A stretch of 64,000 bases of DNA from Azomonas tarimensis. Its GTDB lineage: Bacteria > Pseudomonadota > Gammaproteobacteria > Pseudomonadales > Pseudomonadaceae. The DNA is taken from the NCBI RefSeq assembly GCF_042648805.1, contig NZ_JBHRXZ010000022.1, positions 372,001 to 436,000 of the forward strand. Direction: 5' to 3'. The translations under genes and the position numbers were made by a program. This document shows, one piece after another, positions 54,860-63,546 of this stretch (positions are counted from its first letter, which is position 1; every line of letters begins with the position of its first letter). Below the pieces are notes generated by a model that ran no database searches, was not told where the DNA came from, and saw only the letters and a list, made by a program, of their open reading frames with translations.

Positions 54860-56431
54860 TCAGATCTTGCGCATATTGATGTTGAGGGTCTGGATCCGGT
54901 AGGCAATCTGGCGGGGGGTCATGTTGAGCAGCCGGGCGGCCTTGGCCTTGACCCAGCCCGCCTGCTCCAGAGCCGCGATGACGCGCTCGCGATCATCCAG
55001 ACCACCTTCTGAAAGATCGACATCCGGCAACGGGGCGAGGACCATCGGCTGGCTTTCCTGGTCGTCGCCAGTGAGGGAAATGGCATCCCGGGTGATGGTC
55101 CCGTCCTCGCTCATGATGGCCGAGCGTTCCAGGCAATTCTCCAGTTCGCGCACGTTGCCCGGCCAGCGGTGGGCCATCAGCACTCGGATGGCGCTGTCGG
55201 TGATGGTGACAGGTCGACCTTGCTGCTGAGAGATCTTGCTCAGCAGAAAATCGGCCAGCTCCGGAATGTCCGCGGTGCGCTCGCGCAACGGCGGCACGCG
55301 GATCGCCATGACGTTCAGGCGGTAATAGAGGTCTTCACGAAACGCGCCCTTCTCCACTTCGCTCTCGAGGTCGCGGTTGGTGGCGGCAACGATCCGCACA
55401 TTGACCCTGACCGTCTGGTTGCCACCGACCCGCTCGAACTCGCCTTCTTGGAGCACACGCAGGAGCTTGGCCTGGAACATGGGGGAGATTTCACCGATCT
55501 CGTCGAGAAACAGGGTCCCGCCATCGGCCTGCTCGAAACGGCCCTTGCGCTGTTTGACGGCCCCGGTAAAGGCGCCTTTCTCATGGCCGAAGAGCTCGGA
55601 TTCCAGCAGCGTCTCGGGCAGCGCAGCGCAGTTGAGGCGTACCAGCGGTCGATGGGAGCGCGGCGAGTTGTAATGGATGGCGCTGGCGATCAGCTCCTTG
55701 CCGGTGCCTGATTCGCCAAGGATGAGTACCGTGCTGTTCCACTTGGCGACGCGACGGATCTGGTCGAACACCCGACGCATGCTGGCGGTGTGTCCGACCA
55801 CCATGTTTTCGAAGCCGTACTTGGCGCGGACCTCCCGGCGCAGCTCGTCGCGCTCATCGGCGACCTCTCGGCCGTCCTCGATATTTACCAGCAGGCGCAC
55901 GTTTTGCGACAGCAGGTTGGCGACGATCTCCATGAAGCGGGTACGGTCGGGGAGTGTTTCGTCGGCGCGATTGGCTGGCTGGGCGGCAAACACGCCGATG
56001 GTCTGGCCTAGCTGATCCTTGATCGGCACCGCTATGAACGGCAGCTCCAGGTCATAGATGGCGAGCCGGTCGAGAAAGCGCGGGTCTGATGAAATGCGGC
56101 CAAGGGTGACGCTGTCACCATGCTTGAGGACATGGCCGATGATGCCTTCGCCGCTACGGTAGCGAGCGCCCTCGCTGGCCGAGGACTGCGCGGTGGAGTC
56201 GGTATGGATGGCGCCCACCTGAACGGAGCCGTTCTTCGGGTCGACGATGGACACCATGCCATGGAGCAGGCCAAGATCGTTGTGCAGGACGGTGAGGATC
56301 TGGCCGAACACATCCTCGATCTGCTGCACTCGGGCCAGAGTGCGGGCGATGCTGGCCAAGGCCTGCAGCTGGCCGTCATAGAGCTCGACCTGGGTCGGTC
56401 TTGGCGAATACTGCGGGGACGATGCTGTCAT
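54860..56431 (-). CDS. nifA: NifA, sigma-54-dependent activator of nif genes
   Basis: 523 residues. N-terminal GAF domain (about 30-190), AAA+ domain with Walker A GESGTGKE, sigma-54-contacting GAFTGA (HEKGAFTGAVKQRKG), Walker B GGTLFLDEIGEI, and a C-terminal Fis-type helix-turn-helix (KAKAARLLNMTPRQIAYRI). The Cys-rich interdomain linker of oxygen-sensing rhizobial NifA is absent, as expected where NifL does the sensing. It lies 18 bases after nifL. It binds TGT-N10-ACA sites such as those found here. Confidence 0.98.
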   Translation of the reverse strand: MTASSPQYSPRPTQVELYDGQLQALASIARTLARVQQIEDVFGQILTVLHNDLGLLHGMVSIVDPKNGSVQVGAIHTDSTAQSSASEGARYRSGEGIIGHVLKHGDSVTLGRISSDPRFLDRLAIYDLELPFIAVPIKDQLGQTIGVFAAQPANRADETLPDRTRFMEIVANLLSQNVRLLVNIEDGREVADERDELRREVRAKYGFENMVVGHTASMRRVFDQIRRVAKWNSTVLILGESGTGKELIASAIHYNSPRSHRPLVRLNCAALPETLLESELFGHEKGAFTGAVKQRKGRFEQADGGTLFLDEIGEISPMFQAKLLRVLQEGEFERVGGNQTVRVNVRIVAATNRDLESEVEKGAFREDLYYRLNVMAIRVPPLRERTADIPELADFLLSKISQQQGRPVTITDSAIRVLMAHRWPGNVRELENCLERSAIMSEDGTITRDAISLTGDDQESQPMVLAPLPDVDLSEGGLDDRERVIAALEQAGWVKAKAARLLNMTPRQIAYRIQTLNINMRKI

Positions 56432-56449
56432 GAGCTTCCCTTGCGCTGA

Positions 56450-58009
56450 TCAGGTGGCCGAGAACGGCAGTTCGACGATGACGCGGCAACCGTCGGTGTA
56501 GCTGCTGTCGAAATGCACCATGCCGGCGTGCTTGCTGACGATTTCATGGACCATCGAAAGGCCCATGCCTCGTGCGCCGCGATGGGGGGGCTTGGTGCTG
56601 AAGAAGGGCTCGAAGACCTTGAGCTCCAACTCGGGAGGAATGCCTGGACCTGAGTCGGTGATCTCCACACGAACGAGTTTGCCGTTGTCCACCCGGGTGC
56701 TGATGAAGAGTTCGCGGCGATTGCCGGCGCTGTGGCTCATGGCATCGATGGCATTGTCCACCAGGTGCTTGAGCATGCCGCGCAGGCCGCTCTCGGCGCC
56801 CATGACCCAGGGCAGGCGCATGGCCGGCTGCCAGTCGACGACAATCCCTTGGGCCAGCAGCTGGTCGGTGTTCATGGTGATCACTTCCCGAATCAGCTGG
56901 TTGAGGTTGACCGGCATCTTGGCCTCGTCCATGCGAACCGGGATCGAGCCGCTGAGGCTCTCCAGGGCTTCCAGCCCGGCCGCGCTCGCTTCGCGCATGG
57001 CGCTGAGCACCGGATCGTTATCGGCCTTGTCGCCGAGCCGGCGCTCGAGCATGCGGGTCGCCGCGCTGATCAGGTTGACCGGACCCTGCAGGCGATGGAT
57101 GGCGCCATTGAACGTCTCGCGCATTCCATCGAGCAACTCCTCCTCGGCCAGCAGCGCCTTGAGCGCATGCAGGCGGGAGTCCTCCTGCTTCTGGCGCAGA
57201 TCGGATATGTCATTGATGGTCAGGAGCAGGTAGCGCTCCTCGCCGGGTGCAAAGAACACATGGGCCTGCTCGTCCTCGATGTGAATGGCCATGCCATGGC
57301 ATGACAGCCAGCGCGATGAGCGACCGCCCAGGTCGAAGCTGATCTCCTTGCCGGAAAACGGACGTCCGCGGGTCTCCAGTGCTTCGAAGTGGGTACTTAG
57401 GTTTTCCTTGAGCAGGGCCACCAGGCTGTCGCTGGCGCGGTCCTCCACCAGGTCCTCGGCGAGCCGGCAGAAACTCGGGTTGGACAGGACCACCCGGTAG
57501 CTGCAATCAAGGACGACCATGGCGGCCGGCGCCGCGTTGACCACCGCCTCGATCATCAGCCGCTGGTTGTGCACGCGCTGCTCGAGCTCGTGCAGGTCGC
57601 TGGTGTCGCGGTGCATGCCCAGGTAGTAGACCGGCTCGCCCGCCTCGCTGAGCACCGGGGCGACGGTCAGCTCGGCAAGGTAGAGGCTTTCATCCTTGCG
57701 TCTGTTGACCAGCACGCCGGACCAGGCCTTGCGCTGGCCAAGGCGGCCCCACAGGGCCTGGTATACGAGGCGCGGAGTGGTGCCGTTGGACAGCACAGCC
57801 TCGTTCTTGCCGACCACCTCCTCCGGGGTGTAGCCCGTGATCTGACTGAAGGCGCGATTGGCATAAAGAATGTTGGCTTTGAGATCGGTGATGGAGATGG
57901 CGATGGGGGCGTGCTCCACCGTCTGGCGAAAGACCTCGGGGAGAAGCTGGTCATTGGCACCGCGGGGCGGTTCGTCGTCCTTGCTCAGGGTCGGTTTGGC
58001 CTGGGTCAT
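56450..58009 (-). CDS. nifL: NifL, redox- and nitrogen-sensing anti-activator of NifA
   Basis: 519 residues, the Azotobacter length. PAS1 (about 25-145; ITDLKANILYANRAFSQITGY) binds FAD and senses redox; PAS2 (about 155-275) transmits; then a kinase-like region with the His in GAIHRLQGPVNLISAATRM and a GHKL ATP-binding domain (LVDNAIDAM, DSGPGIPPELE, ARGMGLSMVHEIV). Under oxygen or excess nitrogen it binds and inhibits NifA. A sigma-54-type promoter is visible about 92 bases upstream. Confidence 0.97.
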   Translation of the reverse strand: MTQAKPTLSKDDEPPRGANDQLLPEVFRQTVEHAPIAISITDLKANILYANRAFSQITGYTPEEVVGKNEAVLSNGTTPRLVYQALWGRLGQRKAWSGVLVNRRKDESLYLAELTVAPVLSEAGEPVYYLGMHRDTSDLHELEQRVHNQRLMIEAVVNAAPAAMVVLDCSYRVVLSNPSFCRLAEDLVEDRASDSLVALLKENLSTHFEALETRGRPFSGKEISFDLGGRSSRWLSCHGMAIHIEDEQAHVFFAPGEERYLLLTINDISDLRQKQEDSRLHALKALLAEEELLDGMRETFNGAIHRLQGPVNLISAATRMLERRLGDKADNDPVLSAMREASAAGLEALESLSGSIPVRMDEAKMPVNLNQLIREVITMNTDQLLAQGIVVDWQPAMRLPWVMGAESGLRGMLKHLVDNAIDAMSHSAGNRRELFISTRVDNGKLVRVEITDSGPGIPPELELKVFEPFFSTKPPHRGARGMGLSMVHEIVSKHAGMVHFDSSYTDGCRVIVELPFSAT

Positions 58010-58100
58010 GCTCTAGCCTCGTCTATTCACGGGTACCGGCGAACGCGAAATCGCACCTGCGCGAGGCGCAGTCGAGGGCGGTGCAGGCAAAACGGGCAGT

Positions 58101-58116
58101 TGCAAGTAATGTGCCT
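58101..58116 (-). promoter_or_regulatory. nifL: Sigma-54 promoter of nifLA
   Basis: On the minus strand AGGCACATTACTTGCA has exact GG-N10-GC spacing and matches TGGCAC-N5-TTGCA except for the first base. It lies 92 bases upstream of the nifL ATG. Confidence 0.8.
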
Positions 58117-58198
58117 CGCTTCGGAGACCCGGTTATTCGCTCCCGAGCCGCGCTAACGCCTTCTACGAACCGCTGCCGGGGCGGTGTGGAGGGAAATC

Positions 58199-58214
58199 TG
58201 TGCTAAATCCCACA
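58199..58214. promoter_or_regulatory. NifA activator site 1 in the nifL-rnfA region
   Basis: Exact TGT-N10-ACA (TGTGCTAAATCCCACA), 83 bases upstream of the nifL -24 element and about 149 upstream of the rnfA one. The site is palindromic, so it could serve either direction. Confidence 0.78.
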
Positions 58215-58241
58215 ATTAACGCCGGGTCATCCTCCAGTGGT

Positions 58242-58257
58242 TGTCGTAAAGCGGACA
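58242..58257. promoter_or_regulatory. NifA activator site 2 in the nifL-rnfA region
   Basis: Exact TGT-N10-ACA (TGTCGTAAAGCGGACA), 106 bases upstream of the rnfA -24 element, centred 43 bases from site 1 (four helical turns). Confidence 0.82.
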
Positions 58258-58305
58258 ACCGCCGGGCAGTTGTCCCTCAATCGGCCTTGTTTTTCACCGC
58301 CTTCC

Positions 58306-58319
58306 TTGATCCAGATCAA
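58306..58319 (+). promoter_or_regulatory. Anr/FNR box upstream of rnfA
   Basis: TTGATCCAGATCAA is a perfect TTGAT-N4-ATCAA palindrome, the Fnr/Anr consensus for oxygen-limited control. It lies between the NifA sites and the rnfA sigma-54 promoter, with a TATAAG-like -10 at 58354-58359 that could serve an alternative sigma-70 start. Confidence 0.75.
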
Positions 58320-58362
58320 GTTTTTCGCGCCGGGCCGTCGGCGGTGGAGGCGTTATAAGCCA

Positions 58363-58378
58363 TGGCATGCTTGATGCA
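58363..58378 (+). promoter_or_regulatory. rnfA: Sigma-54 promoter of the rnf operon
   Basis: TGGCATGCTTGATGCA has exact GG-N10-GC spacing and matches TGGCAC-N5-TTGCA except at two positions. It lies 68 bases upstream of the rnfA ATG. Confidence 0.83.
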
Positions 58379-58446
58379 CTCACTCAAAGCGTGCGGCGTC
58401 CCGAAGGCGACGCACCAACCTGGTCGAGCCAAGAGGGTGGGGCACC

Positions 58447-59019
58447 ATGGAATATGTGCTGTTCTTGATCGCCACCGTGCTGGTGAACAACGTGGTGCTG
58501 GTCTACTTCCTGGGGCTATGCCCCTTCATGGGGGTGTCCAACAAGCTGGACCCCTCGGTAGGGATGAGCGCCGCGACCACGCTGGTGATGACCCTTGGCG
58601 CGGTCTGCGCCTGGCTTCTCGAGAACTATGTGCTCGACCCGCTGGGCATAGGATTCCTGCGCATCCTTTCCTACATCCTCGTCATCGCGACCCTGGTGCA
58701 GTTCATCGAGATGGCGATTCGCAAGCTGAGCCCGCCCCTCTATCGCTCACTGGGCATCTTCCTTCCCCTGATCACCACCAATTGTGCCGTGCTGGGCGTG
58801 CCCCTGATCAGCTTCCGCGACCAGCACAGCCTGGGCGAGGCGGCGTTGTTCGGCCTGGGCTCGGCCATGGGGTTTTCGCTGGTAATGGTCATCTTTGCCG
58901 GGCTGCGCGAGCGCCTGGCACTGGCGCAGGTACCGGCGGCCTTTTCCGGTCCCCCCATCGCGTTTGTCACTGCTGGCCTGCTGGCCATGGCATTCATGGG
59001 CTTTAGCGGCCTGATCTAG
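58447..59019 (+). CDS. rnfA: RnfA, membrane subunit of the Rnf electron-transport complex
   Basis: 190 residues, six transmembrane helices. FLIATVLVNNVVLVYFLGLCPFMGVS and LPLITTNCAVLGVPLI are the RnfA/NqrE signatures; the inner-membrane cysteines at the two half-helices (LGLCPF, TTNCAV) bind a [2Fe-2S] cluster in recent structures of the family. First gene of a seven-gene operon divergent from nifL, matching Azotobacter rnf1, which is nif-regulated. Confidence 0.97.
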   Translation: MEYVLFLIATVLVNNVVLVYFLGLCPFMGVSNKLDPSVGMSAATTLVMTLGAVCAWLLENYVLDPLGIGFLRILSYILVIATLVQFIEMAIRKLSPPLYRSLGIFLPLITTNCAVLGVPLISFRDQHSLGEAALFGLGSAMGFSLVMVIFAGLRERLALAQVPAAFSGPPIAFVTAGLLAMAFMGFSGLI

Positions 59020-59056
59020 AAACCAAGAGCCGGCCCCAGGCTGGCGAGGAGGCGAA

Positions 59057-59581
59057 ATGCTTACGGCGATCCTGGTGCTGGCAGCGATGGGCATCCTGCT
59101 CGGGGCGGGTCTGGGCTTTGCGGCCCGCTGCTTCGCGGTCACTGATGAAAATCCCTTGATAAAGGAAGTCGAGGCCTTGATGCCCGGCAGTCAGTGCGGA
59201 CAGTGCGGTTTTCCAGGCTGCGGGCCGGCAGCCACGGCACTGGTCGAGGGTAGCGCCGCAGTCACCTGCTGCCCGCCTGGGGGCGTGGTTCTGGCCGAGA
59301 AGCTCGCTGGCCTGCTGGGCGTTTCCCTGGATGCCAGTGCCATGGGCGAACCCATGCTGGCCCGCATCAATGCGGCGGAGTGCACCGGCTGTACTCGCTG
59401 CTACCGCGCCTGCCCGACGGACGCGATCGTGGGAGCCAGCGGCCAGATCCATCTGGTGCTGAACAGCGCCTGTACCGGTTGCAGCAAGTGCCTGGACGCC
59501 TGTCCGGAAGACTGCATCTCGCTGTCGCCCCAGGAAAAGAGCCTGGACAACTGGCGCTGGGCCAAGCCCCAGGCCGCCTGA
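59057..59581 (+). CDS. rnfB: RnfB, Fe-S electron-entry subunit of Rnf
   Basis: 174 residues. N-terminal anchor helix (about 3-25), a 4Fe-4S motif CGQCGFPGCGPAATAL (with a later CC pair), then two ferredoxin motifs, CTGCTRCYRACPTDAI and CTGCSKCLDACPEDCI. It exchanges electrons with ferredoxin or flavodoxin. GAGGAGG precedes the ATG. Confidence 0.97.
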   Translation: MLTAILVLAAMGILLGAGLGFAARCFAVTDENPLIKEVEALMPGSQCGQCGFPGCGPAATALVEGSAAVTCCPPGGVVLAEKLAGLLGVSLDASAMGEPMLARINAAECTGCTRCYRACPTDAIVGASGQIHLVLNSACTGCSKCLDACPEDCISLSPQEKSLDNWRWAKPQAA

Positions 59582-59600
59582 GCCGACCACGGAGTCTGTC

Positions 59601-61058
59601 ATGTTCAACCTCTCCCGTATCCGTGGCGGTGTCCACCCCGCTGGCCACAAGGACCGCTCGGCTGCGCTGAGTATCGCCCAGTTGCCCTTGGCGCCGCGGC
59701 TGTTCCTGCCGTTGCGCCAGCATGCCGGGGCCGAAGCGCTACCATTGGTCAGGCCGGGTGACTATGTGCTCAAGGGCCAGTTGCTCGCCGCATCGCCCTC
59801 GGAGGTTTCCGCGCCGGTGCATGCACCCAGCTCCGGGCGGATCCTCGAGCTTGGGCCGATCGCCGCGCCCCATCCCTCCGGGCTGTTGGCCAATGGCTTT
59901 GTCCTCGAGTGCGATGGCGAAGACCGCTGGATCGATCTCGACCCGCCCGAAGATCCCTTCGCGGTGGCGCCGGAGGTGCTGGCCAACCGTGTCGCCGAAG
60001 CGGGTGTGGTCGGTCTCGGCGGAGCGATATTTCCGGCAGCGGTGAAGCTCAGGCAGGGCGCCAAGCATGAAATCAAGACCGTGCTGGTCAACGGTAGCGA
60101 GTGCGAGCCCTACCTGACCTGCGACGACCGGCTGATGCGCGAGCGCGCCGCCGCCATCGTCGACGGGGCGCGGCTGATCCAGCATATCCTGCGCGCCTAC
60201 GGCATCGTCATCGCCATCGAGGACAACAAGCCCGCCGCACTCGCCGCGATGCGCGCCGCCGCGGAGCCCTTTGGCGCCGTGGAGGTCCAGGCGGTTCCAG
60301 CGCTCTACCCGATGGGCTCGGCCAAGCAACTGATACGTGAGGTCACCGGCCGTGAGGTGCCGGCCGGCGGGCGTAGCACCGATGTCGGCGTACTGGTGCA
60401 CAACGCGGGCACGGTGTATGCCATCCAGCAGGCCTTGCGCCATGGCCGTCCGCTGATATCCAGGGTGATTACCGTGGCCGGCAGCTGCGTCAGCGGCCCA
60501 CGCAACATCGAGGCATTGATCGGCACCCCGGCGCAGCAGCTGCTCGACGCCTGTGGCGGGCTGGTCCGGCCACCGGAGCAACTGTTGCTCGGCGGGCCGA
60601 TGATGGGGGTGGTGCTGCCATCGGCCCAGGTTCCGGTGATCAAGGGTGCAACCGGGCTATTGGCTCTGGGCAAGCACGAGCTCCCTCGTGCCGAGAGTTC
60701 ACCCTGCATCCGCTGTGCGCGCTGCGTAGATGCTTGCCCGATGGGGCTGACACCGCTGGAAATGGCGGCCCATGCGCGGGTCGACGATTTCGACGGTGCC
60801 AGTCAGAGCGGTCTCAAGGACTGCATCCTCTGTGGATGCTGCTCCTACGTCTGCCCCTCCCACATCCCCCTGGTGCAGTACTTCCAGTACGCCAGCGGCC
60901 AGCTCGACGAGCGCAGGGCCGCGGCCCGCAAGACCGAGCATATCAAGCAGATGAGCGAAGCACGCGCGGCCCGCCTGGCCGAAGAGGAAGCGGCGAAGGC
61001 CGCCGCCAAGGCAGCGAAGAAGCGCAAGGCGAAGCCAGCCAACGAGGTGGAATCATGA
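59601..61058 (+). CDS. rnfC: RnfC, NADH- and FMN-binding subunit of Rnf
   Basis: 485 residues. Early RIRGGVHPAGHKD, flavin/NADH region GLGGAIFPAAVKLRQG and VNGSECEPYLTCDDRLM, then two 4Fe-4S motifs, CIRCARCVDACP and CILCGCCSYVCP. The tail is Ala/Lys-rich and probably coiled coil (about 445-485), shorter than the long repeats in enteric RnfC. It is the peripheral NADH-oxidising or reducing subunit. Confidence 0.97.
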   Translation: MFNLSRIRGGVHPAGHKDRSAALSIAQLPLAPRLFLPLRQHAGAEALPLVRPGDYVLKGQLLAASPSEVSAPVHAPSSGRILELGPIAAPHPSGLLANGFVLECDGEDRWIDLDPPEDPFAVAPEVLANRVAEAGVVGLGGAIFPAAVKLRQGAKHEIKTVLVNGSECEPYLTCDDRLMRERAAAIVDGARLIQHILRAYGIVIAIEDNKPAALAAMRAAAEPFGAVEVQAVPALYPMGSAKQLIREVTGREVPAGGRSTDVGVLVHNAGTVYAIQQALRHGRPLISRVITVAGSCVSGPRNIEALIGTPAQQLLDACGGLVRPPEQLLLGGPMMGVVLPSAQVPVIKGATGLLALGKHELPRAESSPCIRCARCVDACPMGLTPLEMAAHARVDDFDGASQSGLKDCILCGCCSYVCPSHIPLVQYFQYASGQLDERRAAARKTEHIKQMSEARAARLAEEEAAKAAAKAAKKRKAKPANEVES

Positions 61059-62155
61059 GCGTGCAACCCATCGCTGCGGGGCCCTTTGCCCATGACCGAT
61101 CCTCGGTCGACCGGATCATGCTGCATGTCTGCCTGGCCCTGACTCCGGCGACCCTGTGGGGCCTCTACCTGTTTGGCTGGCCAGCCATCAACCTCTGGCT
61201 GGTCACCTGCCTGAGCGCCCTGGCGACCGAGGCAGTCTGCCTGCGCCTGCTGGGGCAACCCATGCGGCGTCTGCTCGATGGCACGGCGCTGCTCACTGGC
61301 TGGTTGCTGGCGCTCTCTCTGCCGCCGTGGGCACCCTGGTGGATCGCTGTGGGCGGCAGCGTGTTCGCCATCGGTGTAGGCAAGCATCTGTATGGCGGCG
61401 TCGGCCAGAACATTTTCAATCCGGCCATGCTGGCGCGGGTGGCCTTGCTCATCGCCTTTCCCCTGCAGATGACCACCTGGGCACTGCCGGCGCCGCTTGG
61501 TAGCGACGGCGCGCCCGGTTTTCTCGAGGGGCTGCGTATCACTTTTGCCGGCGCGGAACTCGCCGACGGCATGACGGGTGCCACCGCGCTCGGGCACCTG
61601 CAGACCGAACTCACGCTGGAGCGCGTGGTGCCGGAGATTCTTGCCGATGGGTTTTCGCTGCTGCAGGCCTTGCTCGGTTCCACGGCTGGCAGCCTGGGCG
61701 AGACCTCGGGTCTGCTGATCCTGCTAGGCGGGCTGTGGCTTCTGGTGCTGCGGATCATCCACTGGGAAATCCCGGTGAGCATGCTCCTGTCCACCGTGGT
61801 GCTGTCGGCCATTGCTCACCAAGTCAACCCGGACCGTTACCCTGGCGGTATGTTCCACCTGATCAGTGGCGGCCTGCTGCTCGGGGCGCTGTTCATCGCG
61901 ACCGACCCTGTGACTTCGCCGATCAGCCGTGCCGGCCGCCTGATCTTCGGCATCGGCTGTGGCACGGTGGTTTTCGTGATCCGCAGCTGGGGAGCCTTTC
62001 CGGAAGCCGTGGCCTTCGCGGTGCTGTTCATGAATGCCTTCACACCGCTGATCGACCGTTACTGTCGGCCTCGCGTGTACGGTCGCACCGCGCGTGGCAA
62101 GCCACTGGTACCGGCGAAGTGGACCAACACGGTGAAAGAGGTCGACCGCACATGA
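61055..62155 (+). CDS. rnfD: RnfD, membrane flavoprotein subunit of Rnf
   Basis: 366 residues from ATG 61055 overlapping the rnfC stop. About nine or ten transmembrane helices. GGVGQNIFNPAMLARV and DGMTGATALGHL carry the family signatures, the latter with the Thr that takes covalent FMN. It forms the ion-conducting core with RnfA/E/G. The longer open frame reaching back to 60734 lies inside rnfC and is rejected. Confidence 0.96.
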   Translation: MSVQPIAAGPFAHDRSSVDRIMLHVCLALTPATLWGLYLFGWPAINLWLVTCLSALATEAVCLRLLGQPMRRLLDGTALLTGWLLALSLPPWAPWWIAVGGSVFAIGVGKHLYGGVGQNIFNPAMLARVALLIAFPLQMTTWALPAPLGSDGAPGFLEGLRITFAGAELADGMTGATALGHLQTELTLERVVPEILADGFSLLQALLGSTAGSLGETSGLLILLGGLWLLVLRIIHWEIPVSMLLSTVVLSAIAHQVNPDRYPGGMFHLISGGLLLGALFIATDPVTSPISRAGRLIFGIGCGTVVFVIRSWGAFPEAVAFAVLFMNAFTPLIDRYCRPRVYGRTARGKPLVPAKWTNTVKEVDRT

Positions 62156-62835
62156 GCGAGATGAGCAACCCCGCAGAGGCGGCTGCCGAGCAGCCCAGCG
62201 AGCCTCGTACCTCCCGGTTCGAACAGTGGCGGGGGAGGATCGAATACCAGGCCATGTCCCTCGGGCTGGTCTGCGCACTTGTGGCCTTGTTGCTGCTGCT
62301 GGGCAATCAGGTGACCCATGAGCGGATTGCCTACGAGCGCCTGCAGGACCGCATGGCGGTGATGCGTCAGGTGCTACCCGATGCGCTGTATGACAACCAC
62401 CCGCTGGAAGAGTCACTGACCCTTGACGATCCGGAACTTGGCAGGCTGGAGGTGTATCCGGCGCGTCTGGATGGAATGTTGACCGCCATAGCCTTTCAGG
62501 TGAGCACACCGGGCTACGGCGGCGCCATCGACCAGCTCATCGCGATCGATACCGAAGGCCGGGTGCTCGGCGTCAGGGTGCTCAGCCACAAGGAAACTCC
62601 GGGCCTCGCCGATCGCATCGAGATCAGCCGCAGCGACTGGATGACCGGTTTCGACGGTTTGTCCCTGAGCAACACCCCGCTGAATGAGTGGGCGGTGAAA
62701 AAGGACGGTGGCCGCTTCGATCAGTTCGCCGGCGCAACCATTACCCCGCGAGCGGTTGTCCGCGGCGTCTTGCAGGCACTTCAGTTCCAGGCTCGGCAGG
62801 CCGAGGCCATTTCGCAGGAGGAGGTACGGCCATGA
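62152..62835 (+). CDS. rnfG: RnfG, periplasm-facing FMN subunit of Rnf
   Basis: 227 residues from ATG 62152 overlapping the rnfD stop. One N-terminal membrane helix (about 38-56), then a periplasmic FMN-binding domain with VLSHKETPGLADRIE and DQFAGATITPRAVV, where the Thr of GATIT takes covalent FMN. It passes electrons between RnfD and RnfB/E routes. Confidence 0.95.
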   Translation: MSEMSNPAEAAAEQPSEPRTSRFEQWRGRIEYQAMSLGLVCALVALLLLLGNQVTHERIAYERLQDRMAVMRQVLPDALYDNHPLEESLTLDDPELGRLEVYPARLDGMLTAIAFQVSTPGYGGAIDQLIAIDTEGRVLGVRVLSHKETPGLADRIEISRSDWMTGFDGLSLSNTPLNEWAVKKDGGRFDQFAGATITPRAVVRGVLQALQFQARQAEAISQEEVRP

Positions 62836-63518
62836 GCGAACAAAAGAGTCACTGGCGCTATTTCACCGAGGCGCTGTGGAGCTACAACGTCGCGTTGGTC
62901 CAGCTGTTGGCGCTCTGCCCGGCACTGGCGGTGACCACCACGGCCACCAACGGGCTCGGCATGGGCCTGGCGACCACGCTGGTGCTGATCATCACCAACG
63001 CGATCATTTCTTCGCTCCGTCACACGATTTCACCGGCGGTGCGCAACCCCTTGATGATCGGCATCATCGCCGGCGTCGTGACGATGATCGACATGGCCAT
63101 GAACGCCTGGATGCACGAGATGTACAAGGTGCTCGGGCTGTTCATCGCACTGATCGTCACCAACTGCGCGGTTCTAGGCCGGGCCGAGTCCTTTTGCAGC
63201 AAGAACCCGGTGCTGCCCTCAATGATCGATGGACTGGGCATGGGGCTCGGCTTTACCTGGGTGCTGATTGTGATCGGCGGGGTTCGTGAAATCCTCGGCA
63301 GCGGCACCCTGTTCGCCGGTGCGTCGTTGCTCCTGGGTGAGCACTTTCACTGGATGGAACTGACCCTGCTGCCTGACTTTCAGGGCATCCTGCTGGCCAT
63401 CCTGCCGCCAGGCGCCTTTATCGTTCTCGGCTTCCTGCTGGCCTTCAAGCGCGTGGTCGATCGCCGACGTGCCGAGCGTCGCAGCAGGAGCCATGGAGAG
63501 CTGGTGGTGCTGCAGTGA
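62832..63518 (+). CDS. rnfE: RnfE, membrane subunit of Rnf
   Basis: 228 residues from ATG 62832 overlapping the rnfG stop. Six helices; LLALCPALAVTTTATNGLGMG and IALIVTNCAVLGRAESF are RnfE/NqrD signatures, with the paired Cys (ALCPAL, TNCAV) mirroring RnfA. RnfA and RnfE form the inverted-topology pair at the centre of the complex. Confidence 0.97.
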   Translation: MSEQKSHWRYFTEALWSYNVALVQLLALCPALAVTTTATNGLGMGLATTLVLIITNAIISSLRHTISPAVRNPLMIGIIAGVVTMIDMAMNAWMHEMYKVLGLFIALIVTNCAVLGRAESFCSKNPVLPSMIDGLGMGLGFTWVLIVIGGVREILGSGTLFAGASLLLGEHFHWMELTLLPDFQGILLAILPPGAFIVLGFLLAFKRVVDRRRAERRSRSHGELVVLQ

Positions 63519-63546
63519 CGGCCGCGGCCCGAGCAAGGAGTGAATC

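Larger units (their letters stand above)
58010..58446. other. Divergent nifL-rnfA control region
   Basis: 437 bases without a gene, holding all the signals expected for two divergent nif promoters: a sigma-54 element facing nifL, two NifA sites in the middle, an Anr/FNR box and a sigma-54 element facing rnfA (listed separately). I see no convincing NtrC site. A loosely IHF-like ATCAA-N4-TT overlaps the Anr box end. Confidence 0.8.

Noticed and set aside
58313..58327. IHF site between NifA sites and the rnf promoter
   Set aside because: ATCAA-N4-TT is present but both outer degenerate positions fail, and the same bases are better explained by the Anr box.
58117..58362. NtrC (GCAC-N-GTGC type) enhancer for nifLA
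   Set aside because: Only weak partial matches were seen, none with both half-sites.
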